From Pseudomonas sp. HOU2 (GTDB lineage Bacteria > Pseudomonadota > Gammaproteobacteria > Pseudomonadales > Pseudomonadaceae), in the NCBI RefSeq assembly GCF_040729435.1, contig NZ_CP160398.1, positions 3,038,001-3,102,000 of the forward strand: 64,000 nucleotides of DNA. The letters are read 5' to 3'. The stretch's first letter is position 1, and each line of letters opens with the position of its first letter. Below are positions 1 to 9,305 of this stretch, in pieces. Under the pieces are notes generated by a model that searched no databases, was not told where the DNA came from, and worked only from the letters and a program-made list of their open reading frames with translations. A program made the position numbers and the translations under genes.

Positions 1-74
1 CCCGCCACGATCCTGCCAGCAGCATCACGCCGCTGAATGCGGGTAAACTGGCGCCTTTCCTTGAGGAGCCTGCC

Positions 75-359
75 ATGAGCGAGCCGACAGACATCGACAA
101 CGACGAAGAAGAGTTCACCGAGGCGACGTTGATCGAAGCCATCGAGAACCAGATCGAAAGCGACAACCCGCCAGCGGCCAAGGCGACCTTCAACAAGCTG
201 ACCCTGGTGGGTGTCGAGCGTGAAGAGATCCTCAATCTGATGGCGCACGTGCTCGCCTACGAGATTGACGCGATGCTCGATGAAGACCGGGCGTTCGATA
301 CCCAGTGGTATGAAACCGCGCTGCGTGCGTTGCCTGAGTTGCCACCGGAAAAGCAGTAA
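75..359 (+). CDS. Small conserved acidic protein, function unknown
   Basis: The gene encodes 94 residues with a strongly acidic N-terminus (residues 1-30, mostly D and E) followed by a predicted helical body with no cysteines, signal peptide or membrane segment. A GAGGAG ribosome binding site lies about 7 bases before the ATG, which supports the start and the gene. It sits two genes upstream of cyaA, where Pseudomonas genomes carry small conserved hypothetical genes. I recognise no catalytic motif and assign no function. A soluble cytoplasmic protein is the only safe inference. Confidence 0.75.
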   Translation: MSEPTDIDNDEEEFTEATLIEAIENQIESDNPPAAKATFNKLTLVGVEREEILNLMAHVLAYEIDAMLDEDRAFDTQWYETALRALPELPPEKQ

Positions 360-382
360 CGCAAATTTTCCAGACTAGACTC

Positions 383-477
383 TGTGGCGAGGGAGCTTGC
401 TCCCGCTCGGCTGCGTAGCAGTCGTCAAGATTTTGGGGCCGCTACGCGCCCCAACGGGAGCAAGCTCCCTCGCCACA
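383..477. repeat. REP doublet (REPIN), GTGGCGAGGG class
   Basis: Two inverted copies of a unit reading TGTGGCGAGGGAGCTTGCTC face each other across a 45-base spacer that also contains short palindromes. The same unit recurs five more times in this window, always intergenic. Fluorescent pseudomonads are known to carry such REPINs, mobilised in trans by RAYT transposases; no RAYT gene is in this window. Confidence 0.9.
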
Positions 478-582
478 GACAGCATTCCAAGGCAAAAGCC
501 TGTTTCCGGCACTGGACATGCCGCAAAAGCGGGTTCACCTTAGGGGCGCTGTCGTCCAATTCCTAGAAAGTCTGGAGTCCTT

Positions 583-828
583 ATGTCGCTTACCCCTGAG
601 TTGGTTGCCGAACTGGAAGTCCTCGCACTCTTCAACCTGGACAGTTCCCAGGAAGGTTTGAAAATTCATCAGACCGCTGCCCCGAAACATATCGCCGCCG
701 CCAAACGCCTCTTCGAGAAAGAACTCACCGACCAGCCTGATGGCGGGTACCTGACCAGCCTGGGTCGCGATGCCGCGCAAAATGTGCAAACCGTGCTGAC
801 CATTCTGAGAGAGCAGGCAACCGCCTGA
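583..828 (+). CDS. TIGR02647 family protein
   Basis: The protein has 81 residues, is all-helical in appearance, and begins MSLTPELVAELEVLALFNL. It resembles the short Pseudomonas-restricted family catalogued as TIGR02647, sometimes labelled a DNA-binding protein without direct proof. A GGAG-like Shine-Dalgarno (tctggagtcctt) precedes the ATG. It stands alone between a REPIN and cyaA, with 180 bases before the latter. The family call is from memory of the sequence pattern; the biochemical role is unknown. Confidence 0.8.
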   Translation: MSLTPELVAELEVLALFNLDSSQEGLKIHQTAAPKHIAAAKRLFEKELTDQPDGGYLTSLGRDAAQNVQTVLTILREQATA

Positions 829-1009
829 TTTTTCCCGTCTTTGCCCACGGGAACTCCTGCCACGGGATTTCCGCGGGCCCACCTGGCACCACTGCTAAAA
901 ATCTGACGTCAAAAAACAAATTCAGCTTAAAAGTCCCGCTGCGCAAAGGCTAAACTGCCTCCCATTCCGAGACCTTATTCGTCCGGCCTGCGAGCCGGTT
1001 TGAGCTGAC

Positions 1010-3853
1010 ATGACGCGCACCCACGAAATCCGCCCCGACCTGGATGAAGGCATCGACCGCAAGGTACTCAGCCAGTTGCGTGCGCGTTTTCTCAAACTCA
1101 ATGAAGGCCGGCTCGGCCGGGCACTTGAAGGCTTGTCGACCCGCCAGCAAGGCGTATTGACCCTGCTGCCACTGTTCTTCCACGTCAATCACCCGCTGCT
1201 GCCGGGTTATGTCTCGGGCAGCACGCCAGCCGGGCTGTCCAATTACGAACCGGACGCCAATGCGCTGGCCGAAGCGCAGCGCCTGACCCGCTCGTTCTCC
1301 TACAAGCCACGCCACGGCAGCAACCCGCCACGGCCGATTCACGGTTTGTTCCTGATGGGCAGCCTTGGCACCCTGGCTCAGGCCGATCAGAGCGACATGG
1401 ACGTGTGGGTCTGCCATGCGCCAGACCTGACGGACAGCGAACTGGCGGAACTGAGCAAGAAATGTCAGCTGCTCGAGGCCTGGGCCGCGACCCAAGGCGC
1501 CGAGGCGCATTTCTTTCTGATCGACCCGGTGCGCTTCGTCAAAGGCGAACGCGACACCCAGCTCAGTTCCGAAAACTGCGGCAGCACTCAGCACTATCTG
1601 TTGCTGGACGAGTTTTATCGCACCGCGATCTGGCTGGCCGGGCGCACGCCGATCTGGTGGCTGGTGCCGGTCTACGAAGAACGCGCTTACGACCTGTACA
1701 CCCACACCTTGTTGTCCAAGCGCTTCATTCGAGCCGACGAGACGCTTGATCTCGGGCATCTGGCGACGATTCCGCCGGGCGAGTTCATCGGCGCCGGCCT
1801 GTGGCAGCTGTTCAAGGGCATCGAGTCGCCCTACAAGTCGGTGCTCAAGCTGTTGCTGACCGAGGTCTACGCCAGCGAACACCCGAACGTGCAGTGCCTG
1901 AGCCTGCGCTACAAGCAGGCTGTGTTCGCCAATCAGCTGGATCTGGATGAGCTCGATCCGTACATGGTGGTGTACCGACGCATCGAGGAATACCTCAGCG
2001 CCCGCAACGAGCCGGAGCGCCTGGAGCTGGTGCGTCGCGCGCTGTACCTGAAGGTCAACCGCAAGCTCACCGGCAACAGCCGCAGCCAGGGCTGGCAGCG
2101 TTCGCTATTGGAACGTCTGGCCAGCGAATGGCATTGGGATCAGCGCCAACTGGCTTTGCTCGACAGTCGCAGTCAGTGGAAAGTCCGTCAGGTCAGTGCC
2201 GAACGCCGCGCCTTGGTCAACGAACTCAATTACAGCTATCGCTTCCTGACCCAGTTTGCCCGCAGCGAACAGACCGTCAGCCTGATCAACAAGCGTGATC
2301 TGAACGTACTCGGTCGACGGTTATACGCCGCGTTCGAGCGCAAGGCCGACAAGGTCGAATTCATCAATCCCGGCATCGCCCCGGATCTGGCCGAAGACAC
2401 CCTGACCCTGGTGCAGTCGCCGAACAAGAAAGAGCCCGGGCAAACCCAGTGGGGTTTGTATAACGGCAGCCTCAACGCGCTGGAGTGGGAGCACTTCGCG
2501 CCGATCAAGCGCAGCCGCGAGCTGCTCGAACTGCTGACCTGGTGCCATCGCAACGGTGTGATCGACAGCAGCACCCGTCTGGCGCTGCATCCCGGCACCA
2601 GCGACATGAGCGAGTTCGAGCTGTTCAACCTGCTCGGCAGCCTGCAGCAATGCATCGCCCTGCCCTTGCCGACCGTCGCCGAAGAACCGCTGCTGCGCGC
2701 CGCCGTGCCGAGCGAAGTGCTGATGCTGGTCAACGTTGGCGTCGATCCGCTCAAGCATCACCGCGACCTGAATATCCTGATGACCACCGAGCGTACTGAC
2801 TCGCTGAGTTACGCCGGGGTGCGCGAAAACCTTGTGCTGACCCTCGATCAGGTCACGCTCAACAGCTGGAACGAGGTGCTGGTCAACCGTTTCGATGGCC
2901 CCCACGCATTGCTCGATTGCCTGCGCGACTACCTCAACAACCTGCCGCGCGGCCCGCAGCAGCCGTCATTGAAAGTGCGCTGCTTCTGCCACAACCGCGC
3001 ACAGTTCATTGCCCGGCGCGTCGAAGAAATCGTCGACACGGCGCAGAACCTGCTGCTCAGCGAGCTCAATCACCGCTACCTGATTCAGGTGCAACAGCAC
3101 TATCACGTGCTGGAACTGGTGCCGGGACAGGTCAACCATGTCGCTCTCGCCACGCTGCCGGCATTGCTCGATTATCTGGGCGAAGAACAGCCGCGCTACA
3201 GTCCGCTGCACCTGGATCCGATGGCACTGGAGGATCACGATCTCGCGCTGATCCTGCCGATGGGCCAGCCGGAATCGATTCAGGTGTTCTACCGGATCAG
3301 CGAGCAGCAGGCCGAACTGTACGTGCTGGATGAGTTCAACGCGCTGTGGCAACAGCATCTGCCGTATCACGACGAACAGAGCCTGCTGGTGCCGCTGCAA
3401 CGTTTCCTGCAATCGATCCAGTACCGACGTGAAGCGCTGTTGCCGATGGACGGCAGCCCGGCGGTCAGCCTCGACACCTTGTATTACCAGTTATTGCCTT
3501 CTGGCCCGGGGCGCGCGCGACGGGTCGAAGCACGGCCGGCGCCGCAGACACCGGTCAACAAACCGTTCTACGACGTGCAAGCGATCGTCGGCAAAGCGGC
3601 ACCGGGCGAGGTGCAAGTCACCTTGTATTGCAATCAACGAGAATTCAGCGAGCTGGAACATGGCGATCAGCTGTTCCACGTGGTCGCCCGGGAAATCGTC
3701 GAGCAGCGCCGCGAGACCGAGCGCTATCGCTGCTACATCACCGACCTGGACCTCTCGGGCCTGCTCGGTGATGGTCAGAGTTCAAGCAATTTGTATCTGC
3801 GCTACAAGGCCGACCTGGAGCGCGCCCTGAACGAGGCGCTCGAACAGGTCTGA
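1010..3853 (+). CDS. cyaA: Adenylate cyclase, class I
   Basis: This 947-residue protein is the expected length for class I (enterobacterial/Pseudomonas type) CyaA, which makes cyclic AMP from ATP in the cytoplasm. The N-terminal half carries the nucleotidyltransferase-like motif MGSLGTLAQADQSDMDVWV (about residues 116-134), whose Gly-Ser and paired Asp residues bind ATP and metal. The C-terminal half is the regulatory region of the family. Position next to rnk and cyaY matches other pseudomonads, where cAMP acts through Vfr/Crp. Translation starts at the ATG following TGAGCTGAC, with only a weak Shine-Dalgarno. No truncation is visible. Confidence 0.97.
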   Translation: MTRTHEIRPDLDEGIDRKVLSQLRARFLKLNEGRLGRALEGLSTRQQGVLTLLPLFFHVNHPLLPGYVSGSTPAGLSNYEPDANALAEAQRLTRSFSYKPRHGSNPPRPIHGLFLMGSLGTLAQADQSDMDVWVCHAPDLTDSELAELSKKCQLLEAWAATQGAEAHFFLIDPVRFVKGERDTQLSSENCGSTQHYLLLDEFYRTAIWLAGRTPIWWLVPVYEERAYDLYTHTLLSKRFIRADETLDLGHLATIPPGEFIGAGLWQLFKGIESPYKSVLKLLLTEVYASEHPNVQCLSLRYKQAVFANQLDLDELDPYMVVYRRIEEYLSARNEPERLELVRRALYLKVNRKLTGNSRSQGWQRSLLERLASEWHWDQRQLALLDSRSQWKVRQVSAERRALVNELNYSYRFLTQFARSEQTVSLINKRDLNVLGRRLYAAFERKADKVEFINPGIAPDLAEDTLTLVQSPNKKEPGQTQWGLYNGSLNALEWEHFAPIKRSRELLELLTWCHRNGVIDSSTRLALHPGTSDMSEFELFNLLGSLQQCIALPLPTVAEEPLLRAAVPSEVLMLVNVGVDPLKHHRDLNILMTTERTDSLSYAGVRENLVLTLDQVTLNSWNEVLVNRFDGPHALLDCLRDYLNNLPRGPQQPSLKVRCFCHNRAQFIARRVEEIVDTAQNLLLSELNHRYLIQVQQHYHVLELVPGQVNHVALATLPALLDYLGEEQPRYSPLHLDPMALEDHDLALILPMGQPESIQVFYRISEQQAELYVLDEFNALWQQHLPYHDEQSLLVPLQRFLQSIQYRREALLPMDGSPAVSLDTLYYQLLPSGPGRARRVEARPAPQTPVNKPFYDVQAIVGKAAPGEVQVTLYCNQREFSELEHGDQLFHVVAREIVEQRRETERYRCYITDLDLSGLLGDGQSSSNLYLRYKADLERALNEALEQV

Positions 3854-3860
3854 GGCGGGG

Positions 3861-4280
3861 TCACTCGCGGAATTCACCGCCGTTGGCCGGCTGCGATTCG
3901 ACTTCCAGCAAGGTCAGTTTCAGGGTCTTGCCGCCGGGCGCCGGCCAGTCGATGTGCTGACCGACCTTCAGGCCCAGCAGCGCGCTGCCGACCGGTGCGA
4001 GGATCGAGATCTTGCCCTCGTCGGCGTTGGCGTCCTTGGGATAGACCAGCGTCAGGTGGTAATCCTTGCCACTGCCTTCTTCGCGGCAGTGCACGCGAGA
4101 ATTCATGGTCACGACATCGGCGGGCACTTCATCGTGGCCGACCAGTGTATCGGCGCGGTCCAGTTCGGTTTGCAGCGCGATCACGCCCGGCGCAGCCTGG
4201 TCTTTCTCATTCAGGTTGTCGATCAAGCGCTCCAGACGTTGCACGTCCAGACGGGTAAGGGTGATGGAAGGTGCGGTCAT
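3861..4280 (-). CDS. rnk: Nucleoside diphosphate kinase regulator Rnk
   Basis: The protein has 139 residues, beginning MTAPSITLTRLDVQRLERLI. The start was chosen because an AAGGAG site lies 10 bases upstream of this ATG, while the earlier in-frame ATG has none. The N-terminal helical hairpin (about 1-45) and C-terminal GreA/GreB-like FKBP-fold domain, ending in the VGSALLGLKVGQHIDWPAPGG stretch around residues 103-123, fit Rnk, an anti-Gre factor that binds RNA polymerase and was first named for restoring Ndk levels. It converges on cyaA with only seven bases between the stop codons. Confidence 0.93.
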   Translation of the reverse strand: MTAPSITLTRLDVQRLERLIDNLNEKDQAAPGVIALQTELDRADTLVGHDEVPADVVTMNSRVHCREEGSGKDYHLTLVYPKDANADEGKISILAPVGSALLGLKVGQHIDWPAPGGKTLKLTLLEVESQPANGGEFRE

Positions 4281-4317
4281 GATCCGGGCAGACTCCTTTC
4301 TTCTGCACACAAAAAAA

Positions 4318-4349
4318 GCAAAACCCCGCCAAAAAAGACGGGGTTTTCA
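4318..4349 (-). terminator. Intrinsic terminator between DUF1289 gene and rnk
   Basis: AAAACCCCG and CGGGGTTTT arms pair around a short T/A-rich loop, with T-runs on either side. On the minus strand it would end the cyaY-DUF1289 transcript before rnk, so rnk probably has its own promoter within or after it. Confidence 0.75.
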
Positions 4350-4436
4350 CCAGGCCTCGATGGGTTGAGGCGTGTTCGGACACTATCACAGCTCAAAAAA
4401 TATACAAGTCACCTTCCAGACCGGAGGAGACGCCTT

Positions 4437-4529
4437 GTGGCGAGGGAGCTTGCTCCCGCTGGGGCGCGTAGCGGCCCTGAAATTCCTACGACTGCTGCGC
4501 AGCCGAGCGGGAGCAAGCTCCCTCGCCAC
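4437..4529. repeat. REP doublet (REPIN), GTGGCGAGGG class
   Basis: Inverted copies of GTGGCGAGGGAGCTTGCTCC flank a spacer of about 45 bases. It lies just past the stop codon of the DUF1289 gene and could act as a 3' end stabiliser for that transcript, which is the general effect known for REP sequences. Confidence 0.88.
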
Positions 4530-4537
4530 TAATCGGA

Positions 4538-4753
4538 TCAGGCATGTGATTTTCGTGCGGCAGCCTGCTGGCAGATGATCCGGCGGCGTTGATCGTCCGC
4601 CGAGCGCCACTCGCGAATATCCTCGACATGCCGCGCACAACCGAGGCAGACCTTCTGCTCGTCCAGCCGACACACGCCGGTGCACGGCGACGGCACCGCG
4701 GGGCTGACGTTGCTGTAGAGCGGTTTGGGTGGGCGCGGGGCAACCTCGGTCAC
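4538..4753 (-). CDS. DUF1289 domain-containing protein
   Basis: The product is 71 residues from a GTG start, placed two bases after the cyaY stop, which implies translational coupling. The DUF1289 signature is clear: SPCTGVCRLDEQKVCLGC near residues 20-37, followed by AR..EDIREW. The four cysteines (C-x3-C, C-x2-C) suggest a small metal or Fe-S site. The family is widespread in proteobacteria with no established function. Pairing with cyaY makes a role near iron-sulfur chemistry plausible, but that is inference from context. Confidence 0.85.
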   Translation of the reverse strand: MTEVAPRPPKPLYSNVSPAVPSPCTGVCRLDEQKVCLGCARHVEDIREWRSADDQRRRIICQQAAARKSHA

Positions 4754-4755
4754 GA

Positions 4756-5082
4756 TCAGATCTCTTCGAAATCCAGCTCGAGGCCGGCCTGGTCCTGGAC
4801 ACAACGAGCCAGCACTTCACCGAGCAACTCTTCGGACTTCTCGCAACTCCATTTGCCCGACTCTTCGTCGTAGTCGAAATGGAATCCACCGGAACGCGCT
4901 GCCAGCCACAGCTGACGCAGCGGCTCCTGGCGACTGATGATCAACTGGCTGCCGTTATCGAACTTGATGGTCATCATGCCGGCCGTGATCTCGATATCGT
5001 CGGCATGATCCTCCAGCAACTCTTCCAACGCCTGCTGGGTGGCATCGACCAGATCGTGGAAACGCGCTTCGGACAAACTCAT
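4756..5082 (-). CDS. cyaY: Iron donor protein CyaY (bacterial frataxin)
   Basis: The protein has 108 residues starting MSLSEARFHDLVDATQQALE; the ATG has a GAGGT site about 9 bases upstream, and longer upstream reading frame is REPIN sequence. The acidic first helix (EELLEDHADD, near 20-30) binds iron in frataxins, and the beta sheet carries NGSQLIISRQEP and the conserved QLWLAARSGGFHFDY around residues 58-72. CyaY modulates Fe-S cluster assembly on the IscS/IscU machinery. It is first in a two-gene unit with the DUF1289 gene. Confidence 0.95.
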   Translation of the reverse strand: MSLSEARFHDLVDATQQALEELLEDHADDIEITAGMMTIKFDNGSQLIISRQEPLRQLWLAARSGGFHFDYDEESGKWSCEKSEELLGEVLARCVQDQAGLELDFEEI

Positions 5083-5196
5083 TGTGGCAACCTCAAAAAA
5101 TGTCTGATCAGGCTCAAGCGCCGCAAGATACGGACGCTGCCGGCCGATTGCAAAGGATAACGACCAAGGGCCTGCCCGCCCATCAACACCGAACCC

Positions 5197-5287
5197 TGTG
5201 GGAGCGAGCCTGCTCGCGAATAGCGGTGTGTCTGGCAGTAAACATATCGGATGTGCCGGCCTCTTCGCGAGCAGGCTCGCTCCCACA
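5197..5287. repeat. REP doublet (REPIN), GGGAGCGAGC class
   Basis: Inverted copies of TGTGGGAGCGAGCCTGCTCG face each other over a 40-base spacer. This is the same REP family as the one interrupted by the IS110 element near 22-23.3 kb, and it still contains the intact CTCCCAC target half. It fills most of the 317-base gap between cyaY and lptM. Confidence 0.88.
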
Positions 5288-5359
5288 AGGCTCCAGGCGT
5301 ATTCAGGGAGCCCCGCCGGACGGAAACCCCCTCGCATAGGCAAGCTGCCGGGTGGCCGG

Positions 5360-5365
5360 TATACT
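5360..5365 (+). promoter_or_regulatory. Candidate -10 element for lptM-lysA-dapF
   Basis: A TATACT hexamer lies 35 bases before the lptM start codon. No good -35 hexamer is visible at 17 bases, so this is a weak call based on one match. Confidence 0.35.
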
Positions 5366-5399
5366 CCGGCGCAATTAACGCATTTTCAAGGATTTCGCC

Positions 5400-5573
5400 A
5401 TGAAGCGCCTGATCTCTTCCCTTGCTGCGCTCGTCGCGGTTGCCTGCCTCGTTTCGGCCTGTGGTCAAAAAGGCCCGCTGTACCTGCCGGATGACGATCA
5501 GGACCCGGCCGAGCAAGCCCAGTCTTCGCAGAAGCAGCCGTCCAAAGCTCACAAGCACGACGTTTACCAATAA
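5400..5573 (+). CDS. lptM: LptM/LppL (YifL-family) small lipoprotein
   Basis: The product is 57 residues. A basic start (MKR), a hydrophobic stretch and the lipobox LVSAC with Cys21 mark a lipoprotein signal. The mature part begins [10 protein letters not shown], the signature of the YifL/LptM family, recently shown in E. coli to bind the LptDE LPS translocon and assist its assembly. Pseudomonas annotations call it LppL. The rest is a polar tail. It starts 9 bases before lysA begins, ahead of lysA-dapF-DUF484-xerC, the same neighbourhood as in enterobacteria. Confidence 0.9.
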   Translation: MKRLISSLAALVAVACLVSACGQKGPLYLPDDDQDPAEQAQSSQKQPSKAHKHDVYQ

Positions 5574-5582
5574 GGGATCGCC

Positions 5583-6830
5583 ATGGACGCTTTTAACTAC
5601 CGTGGCGGGGAGCTGTTCGCGGAAGGTGTGGCGCTGTCCGCCATCGCCGACCGCTTCGGCACGCCCACCTATGTTTATTCGCGCGCACACATCGAAGCCC
5701 AGTATCTGGCCTACGCCGATGCCCTGGCCGGCATGCCGCACCTGGTCTGCTACGCCGTCAAGGCCAACTCCAACCTCGGCGTGCTGAATGTCCTGGCCCG
5801 TCTCGGCGCCGGTTTCGATATCGTTTCCCGTGGCGAACTGGAACGTGTACTGGCCGCTGGCGGCAGTGCCGACAAGATCGTGTTCTCCGGCGTCGGCAAG
5901 ACCCGTGACGACATGCGTCGCGCGCTGGAAGTCGGCGTGCACTGCTTCAACGTCGAATCCACTGACGAACTCGAGCGCCTGCAAGTCGTGGCTGCCGAGC
6001 TGGGCGTTCGCGCGCCGATCTCGTTGCGCGTGAACCCGGACGTCGACGCCGGCACCCACCCGTACATTTCCACCGGTCTCAAAGAGAACAAGTTCGGCAT
6101 CGCCATTGCCGACGCCGAAGACGTGTATGTGCGTGCCGCGCACCTGCCGAACCTCGAAGTGATTGGTGTCGACTGCCACATCGGCTCGCAACTGACCAGC
6201 CTGCCACCATTCCTCGACGCCCTCGACCGTCTGCTGGATCTGGTCGACCGCCTCGGCGATTGCGGCATCCACCTGCGCCACATCGATCTCGGTGGTGGCC
6301 TGGGCGTGCGCTATCGCGATGAAGAGCCGCCATTGGCCGGCGACTACATCAAGGCCGTGCGTGAGCGTCTGAACGGGCGTGACCTGGCGCTGGTGTTCGA
6401 ACCGGGCCGCTTCATCGTCGCCAACGCCGGCGTGCTGCTGACCCAGGTCGAGTACCTCAAGCACACCGAACACAAGGATTTCGCCATCGTCGACGCGGCG
6501 ATGAACGACCTGATCCGCCCGGCGCTGTATCAGGCCTGGATGGACGTCACTGCGATCAAACCGCGTGACTCCGCTGCGCGCAAATACGACATCGTCGGCC
6601 CGATCTGCGAAACCGGCGATTTCCTCGCCAAGGATCGTGAGCTGGCGCTGGAAGAAGGCGACCTGCTGGCCGTGCATTCGGCCGGTGCCTACGGCTTCGT
6701 GATGAGTTCCAACTACAACACCCGTGGCCGTGCCGCTGAAGTGTTGGTAGACGGTGATCAGGTTTTTGAAGTGCGCCGCCGCGAAACCGTGGCCGAGCTG
6801 TTTGCCGGCGAAAGCCTGCTGCCGGAGTAA
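5583..6830 (+). CDS. lysA: Diaminopimelate decarboxylase
   Basis: This 415-residue PLP enzyme makes L-lysine from meso-diaminopimelate, the last step of lysine synthesis. The PLP lysine is K60 in CYAVKANSN, the glycine-rich phosphate loop is HIDLGGGLGV near 233-242, and EPGRFIVANAG and the catalytic cysteine motif CETGD follow in the C-terminal barrel. Length is normal. It begins 9 bases after the lptM stop and ends 3 bases before dapF, so the two lysine genes are probably cotranscribed and share substrate (dapF makes the meso form LysA uses). Confidence 0.97.
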   Translation: MDAFNYRGGELFAEGVALSAIADRFGTPTYVYSRAHIEAQYLAYADALAGMPHLVCYAVKANSNLGVLNVLARLGAGFDIVSRGELERVLAAGGSADKIVFSGVGKTRDDMRRALEVGVHCFNVESTDELERLQVVAAELGVRAPISLRVNPDVDAGTHPYISTGLKENKFGIAIADAEDVYVRAAHLPNLEVIGVDCHIGSQLTSLPPFLDALDRLLDLVDRLGDCGIHLRHIDLGGGLGVRYRDEEPPLAGDYIKAVRERLNGRDLALVFEPGRFIVANAGVLLTQVEYLKHTEHKDFAIVDAAMNDLIRPALYQAWMDVTAIKPRDSAARKYDIVGPICETGDFLAKDRELALEEGDLLAVHSAGAYGFVMSSNYNTRGRAAEVLVDGDQVFEVRRRETVAELFAGESLLPE

Positions 6831-6833
6831 CCC

Positions 6834-7664
6834 ATGCTGCTGCGTTTTACCAAAATGCACGGCCTGGGCAATGACTTCATGGTTCTCGACCTGGTCAGCC
6901 AGCACGCGCATATTCAGCCCAAGCACGCCAAGCAATGGGGCGACCGGCACACCGGTATCGGTTTCGACCAGTTGCTGATTGTCGAAGCGCCGAGCAACCC
7001 GGACGTGGATTTCCGCTACCGGATCTTCAACTCCGATGGCTCGGAAGTGGAACAGTGCGGCAACGGTGCACGCTGCTTCGCCCGCTTCGTTCTGGACAAG
7101 CGCCTGACCGCCAAGCGGCAGATTCGCGTCGAGACCAAGGGCGGCATCATCGAGCTGGACGTGCGTAACGACGGCCAGATCGGGGTGAACATGGGCGCGC
7201 CGCGTCTGGTGCCGGCGGACATTCCGTTCGACGCGCCGGCGCAGGCCAGCAGCTATCAGTTGGAAGTCGACGGCACCACGGTCGAACTGGCCGCCGTGTC
7301 CATGGGCAACCCGCACGCCGTATTGCGCGTGCAGGACATCAACAACGCACCGGTGCATGAACTGGGGCCGAAAATCGAACACCACCCGCGCTTCCCGGCA
7401 CGGGTCAATGTCGGTTTCATCCAGGTCATCGACCGCAACCGCGCGCAGTTGCGCGTCTGGGAACGCGGCGCCGGGGAAACCCAGGCCTGCGGCACCGGCG
7501 CTTGCGCCGCGGCTGTCGCGGCCATCAGCCAGGGGTGGATGGATTCGCCGCTGTTGATCGACCTGCCCGGCGGGCGTCTGTCCATTGAATGGGCAGGCCC
7601 TGGCCACCCGGTGCTGATGACCGGCCCGGCAGTGCGTGTATACGAAGGACAAGTGCGTCTTTGA
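6834..7664 (+). CDS. dapF: Diaminopimelate epimerase
   Basis: The enzyme is 276 residues and interconverts LL- and meso-diaminopimelate, supplying both lysine and peptidoglycan synthesis. The two catalytic cysteines are visible: C75 in EQCGNGARC and C219 in TQACGTGAC. The N-terminus [13 protein letters not shown] is the family signature for substrate binding. It is cofactor independent and cytoplasmic. The ATG follows the lysA stop after three bases, consistent with coupling. Confidence 0.97.
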   Translation: MLLRFTKMHGLGNDFMVLDLVSQHAHIQPKHAKQWGDRHTGIGFDQLLIVEAPSNPDVDFRYRIFNSDGSEVEQCGNGARCFARFVLDKRLTAKRQIRVETKGGIIELDVRNDGQIGVNMGAPRLVPADIPFDAPAQASSYQLEVDGTTVELAAVSMGNPHAVLRVQDINNAPVHELGPKIEHHPRFPARVNVGFIQVIDRNRAQLRVWERGAGETQACGTGACAAAVAAISQGWMDSPLLIDLPGGRLSIEWAGPGHPVLMTGPAVRVYEGQVRL

Positions 7665-7677
7665 GTGAGCAGAAGCC

Positions 7678-8403
7678 ATGACCGATAAGCCTCAGGTACC
7701 CGCCCGACAGTCCGACGAATCCGCGTCCGAGAGCCTGGAGGCGGCAGCGGTTGCCGCATACCTGGAGGCTCATCCGGACTTCTTCGTCGAGCACGAAGAA
7801 CTGCTGCCTGCCATGCGCATTCCTCATCAGCGCGGTGACACCGTATCGCTGGTCGAGCGGCAGATGAGCATCCTGCGCGACCGCAACATCGAGATGCGTC
7901 ATCGTCTCTCGCAGTTGATGGACGTCGCCCGCGACAACGACCGGCTGTTCGACAAGACCCGTCGCCTGATCCTGTCCCTGATGGATGCCGCCAGTCTGGA
8001 AGATGTGGTGATCAGCGTCGAAGACAGCCTGCGCCAGGACTTTCAGGTGCCTTTTGTCAGCCTGATCCTGCTCGGCGACAACCCGGCACCGGTCGGCCGC
8101 TGGGTCACCCACGCCGACGCGCAAACCGCGATCGGCGGGCTGCTCACCGAAGGCAAGAGCGTCAGCGGCACTCTGCGTGAACATGAACTGGACTTCCTGT
8201 TCGGCGAAGAGCAGCGCAAGCAGATCGGCTCCACAGCGGTGGTCGCGGTCAGCCATCAAGGCATCCACGGCATTCTCGCAATCGCCAGCCGTGATCCGCA
8301 GCATTACAAGAGTTCGGTCGGTACGCTGTTCCTCAGCTACATCGCCGAAGTCATGGGCCGCGTGCTGCCACGGGTCAACAGCTCCCTGCGCTCGGTACGC
8401 TGA
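7678..8403 (+). CDS. DUF484 family protein (YigA-like)
   Basis: The protein has 241 residues with the DUF484 pattern: [19 protein letters not shown] near residues 27-45, a helical linker [12 protein letters not shown], then a GAF-like domain from about 90 to 235. The family is soluble and of unknown function. It lies between dapF and xerC, as yigA does in E. coli, 14 bases after dapF and 2 bases before xerC, so it belongs to the same transcript. Any link to chromosome dimer resolution is only an inference from position. Confidence 0.9.
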   Translation: MTDKPQVPARQSDESASESLEAAAVAAYLEAHPDFFVEHEELLPAMRIPHQRGDTVSLVERQMSILRDRNIEMRHRLSQLMDVARDNDRLFDKTRRLILSLMDAASLEDVVISVEDSLRQDFQVPFVSLILLGDNPAPVGRWVTHADAQTAIGGLLTEGKSVSGTLREHELDFLFGEEQRKQIGSTAVVAVSHQGIHGILAIASRDPQHYKSSVGTLFLSYIAEVMGRVLPRVNSSLRSVR

Positions 8404-8405
8404 AC

Positions 8406-9305
8406 ATGGAACGGCAACTGGACGCTTACTGCGAACACTTGCGCAGTGAGCGACAGGTGTCGCCGCACACCCTGTCGGCCTACCGCCGCGACCTCGATAA
8501 AGTCCTCGGCTGGTGCATCAAGCAGAATATCGGCAGTTGGGCGGCGCTGGATATTCAGCGTCTACGCAGCCTGATCGCCCGACTGCATGCGCAGGGTCAG
8601 TCGTCACGCAGTCTCGCCCGATTGCTTTCGGCGGTGCGCGGGCTCTATCACTATCTGAATCGCGAAGGTCTGTGCGACCACGACCCGGCGACCGGTCTGG
8701 CGCCGCCAAAAGGTGAACGGCGCCTGCCAAAAACCCTCGACACTGACCGTGCGTTGCAACTGCTGGAAGGTGCGGTCGAGGACGACTTTCTCGCTCGTCG
8801 TGATCAGGCGATTCTCGAACTGTTCTATTCCTCGGGCCTGCGCCTGTCCGAGCTGACCGGGCTCAATCTCGATCAGCTGGATCTGGCCGACGGCATGGTT
8901 CAGGTGCTCGGCAAGGGCAGCAAGACCCGCCTGCTGCCGGTCGGCAAAAAGGCGCGCGAAGCACTGGAGCAATGGCTGCCGCTGCGAGCCATGACCAACC
9001 CGGCCGACGACGCCGTATTCGTCAGCCAGCGAGGTCGGCGCCTCGGCCCACGGGCGATTCAGGTGCGGGTGAAACTGGCCGGCGAGCGCGAGCTGGGGCA
9101 GAACTTGCACCCGCACATGCTGCGGCACTCTTTCGCCAGCCACTTGCTGGAGTCCTCGCAGGACCTGCGCGCGGTGCAGGAACTGCTCGGCCACTCGGAC
9201 ATCAAGACCACGCAGATCTACACCCACCTGGACTTCCAGCACCTGGCGGCGGTCTACGACAGCGCCCACCCACGGGCCAAACGCAGCAAAGGCGACGATT
9301 CATGA
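8406..9305 (+). CDS. xerC: Tyrosine recombinase XerC
   Basis: The recombinase has 299 residues. The core-binding SAM-like domain spans about 1-95. The catalytic domain carries the full tyrosine recombinase set: R146 in [10 protein letters not shown]170 in LGKGSKTR, H237 and R240 in [10 protein letters not shown]263 in [11 protein letters not shown] and nucleophile Y272 in IYTHLDF. With XerD it resolves chromosome dimers at dif under FtsK control. In P. fluorescens the homologue (sss) is also known for phase variation and root colonisation. Its stop overlaps the next gene's ATG. Confidence 0.96.
   Translation: MERQLDAYCEHLRSERQVSPHTLSAYRRDLDKVLGWCIKQNIGSWAALDIQRLRSLIARLHAQGQSSRSLARLLSAVRGLYHYLNREGLCDHDPATGLAPPKGERRLPKTLDTDRALQLLEGAVEDDFLARRDQAILELFYSSGLRLSELTGLNLDQLDLADGMVQVLGKGSKTRLLPVGKKAREALEQWLPLRAMTNPADDAVFVSQRGRRLGPRAIQVRVKLAGERELGQNLHPHMLRHSFASHLLESSQDLRAVQELLGHSDIKTTQIYTHLDFQHLAAVYDSAHPRAKRSKGDDS

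Noticed and set aside
5079..7679. Long minus-strand open frame of 866 codons
   Set aside because: It is the antisense shadow of lysA and dapF, which carry all their catalytic motifs on the plus strand; GC-rich codon use keeps the opposite frame open.
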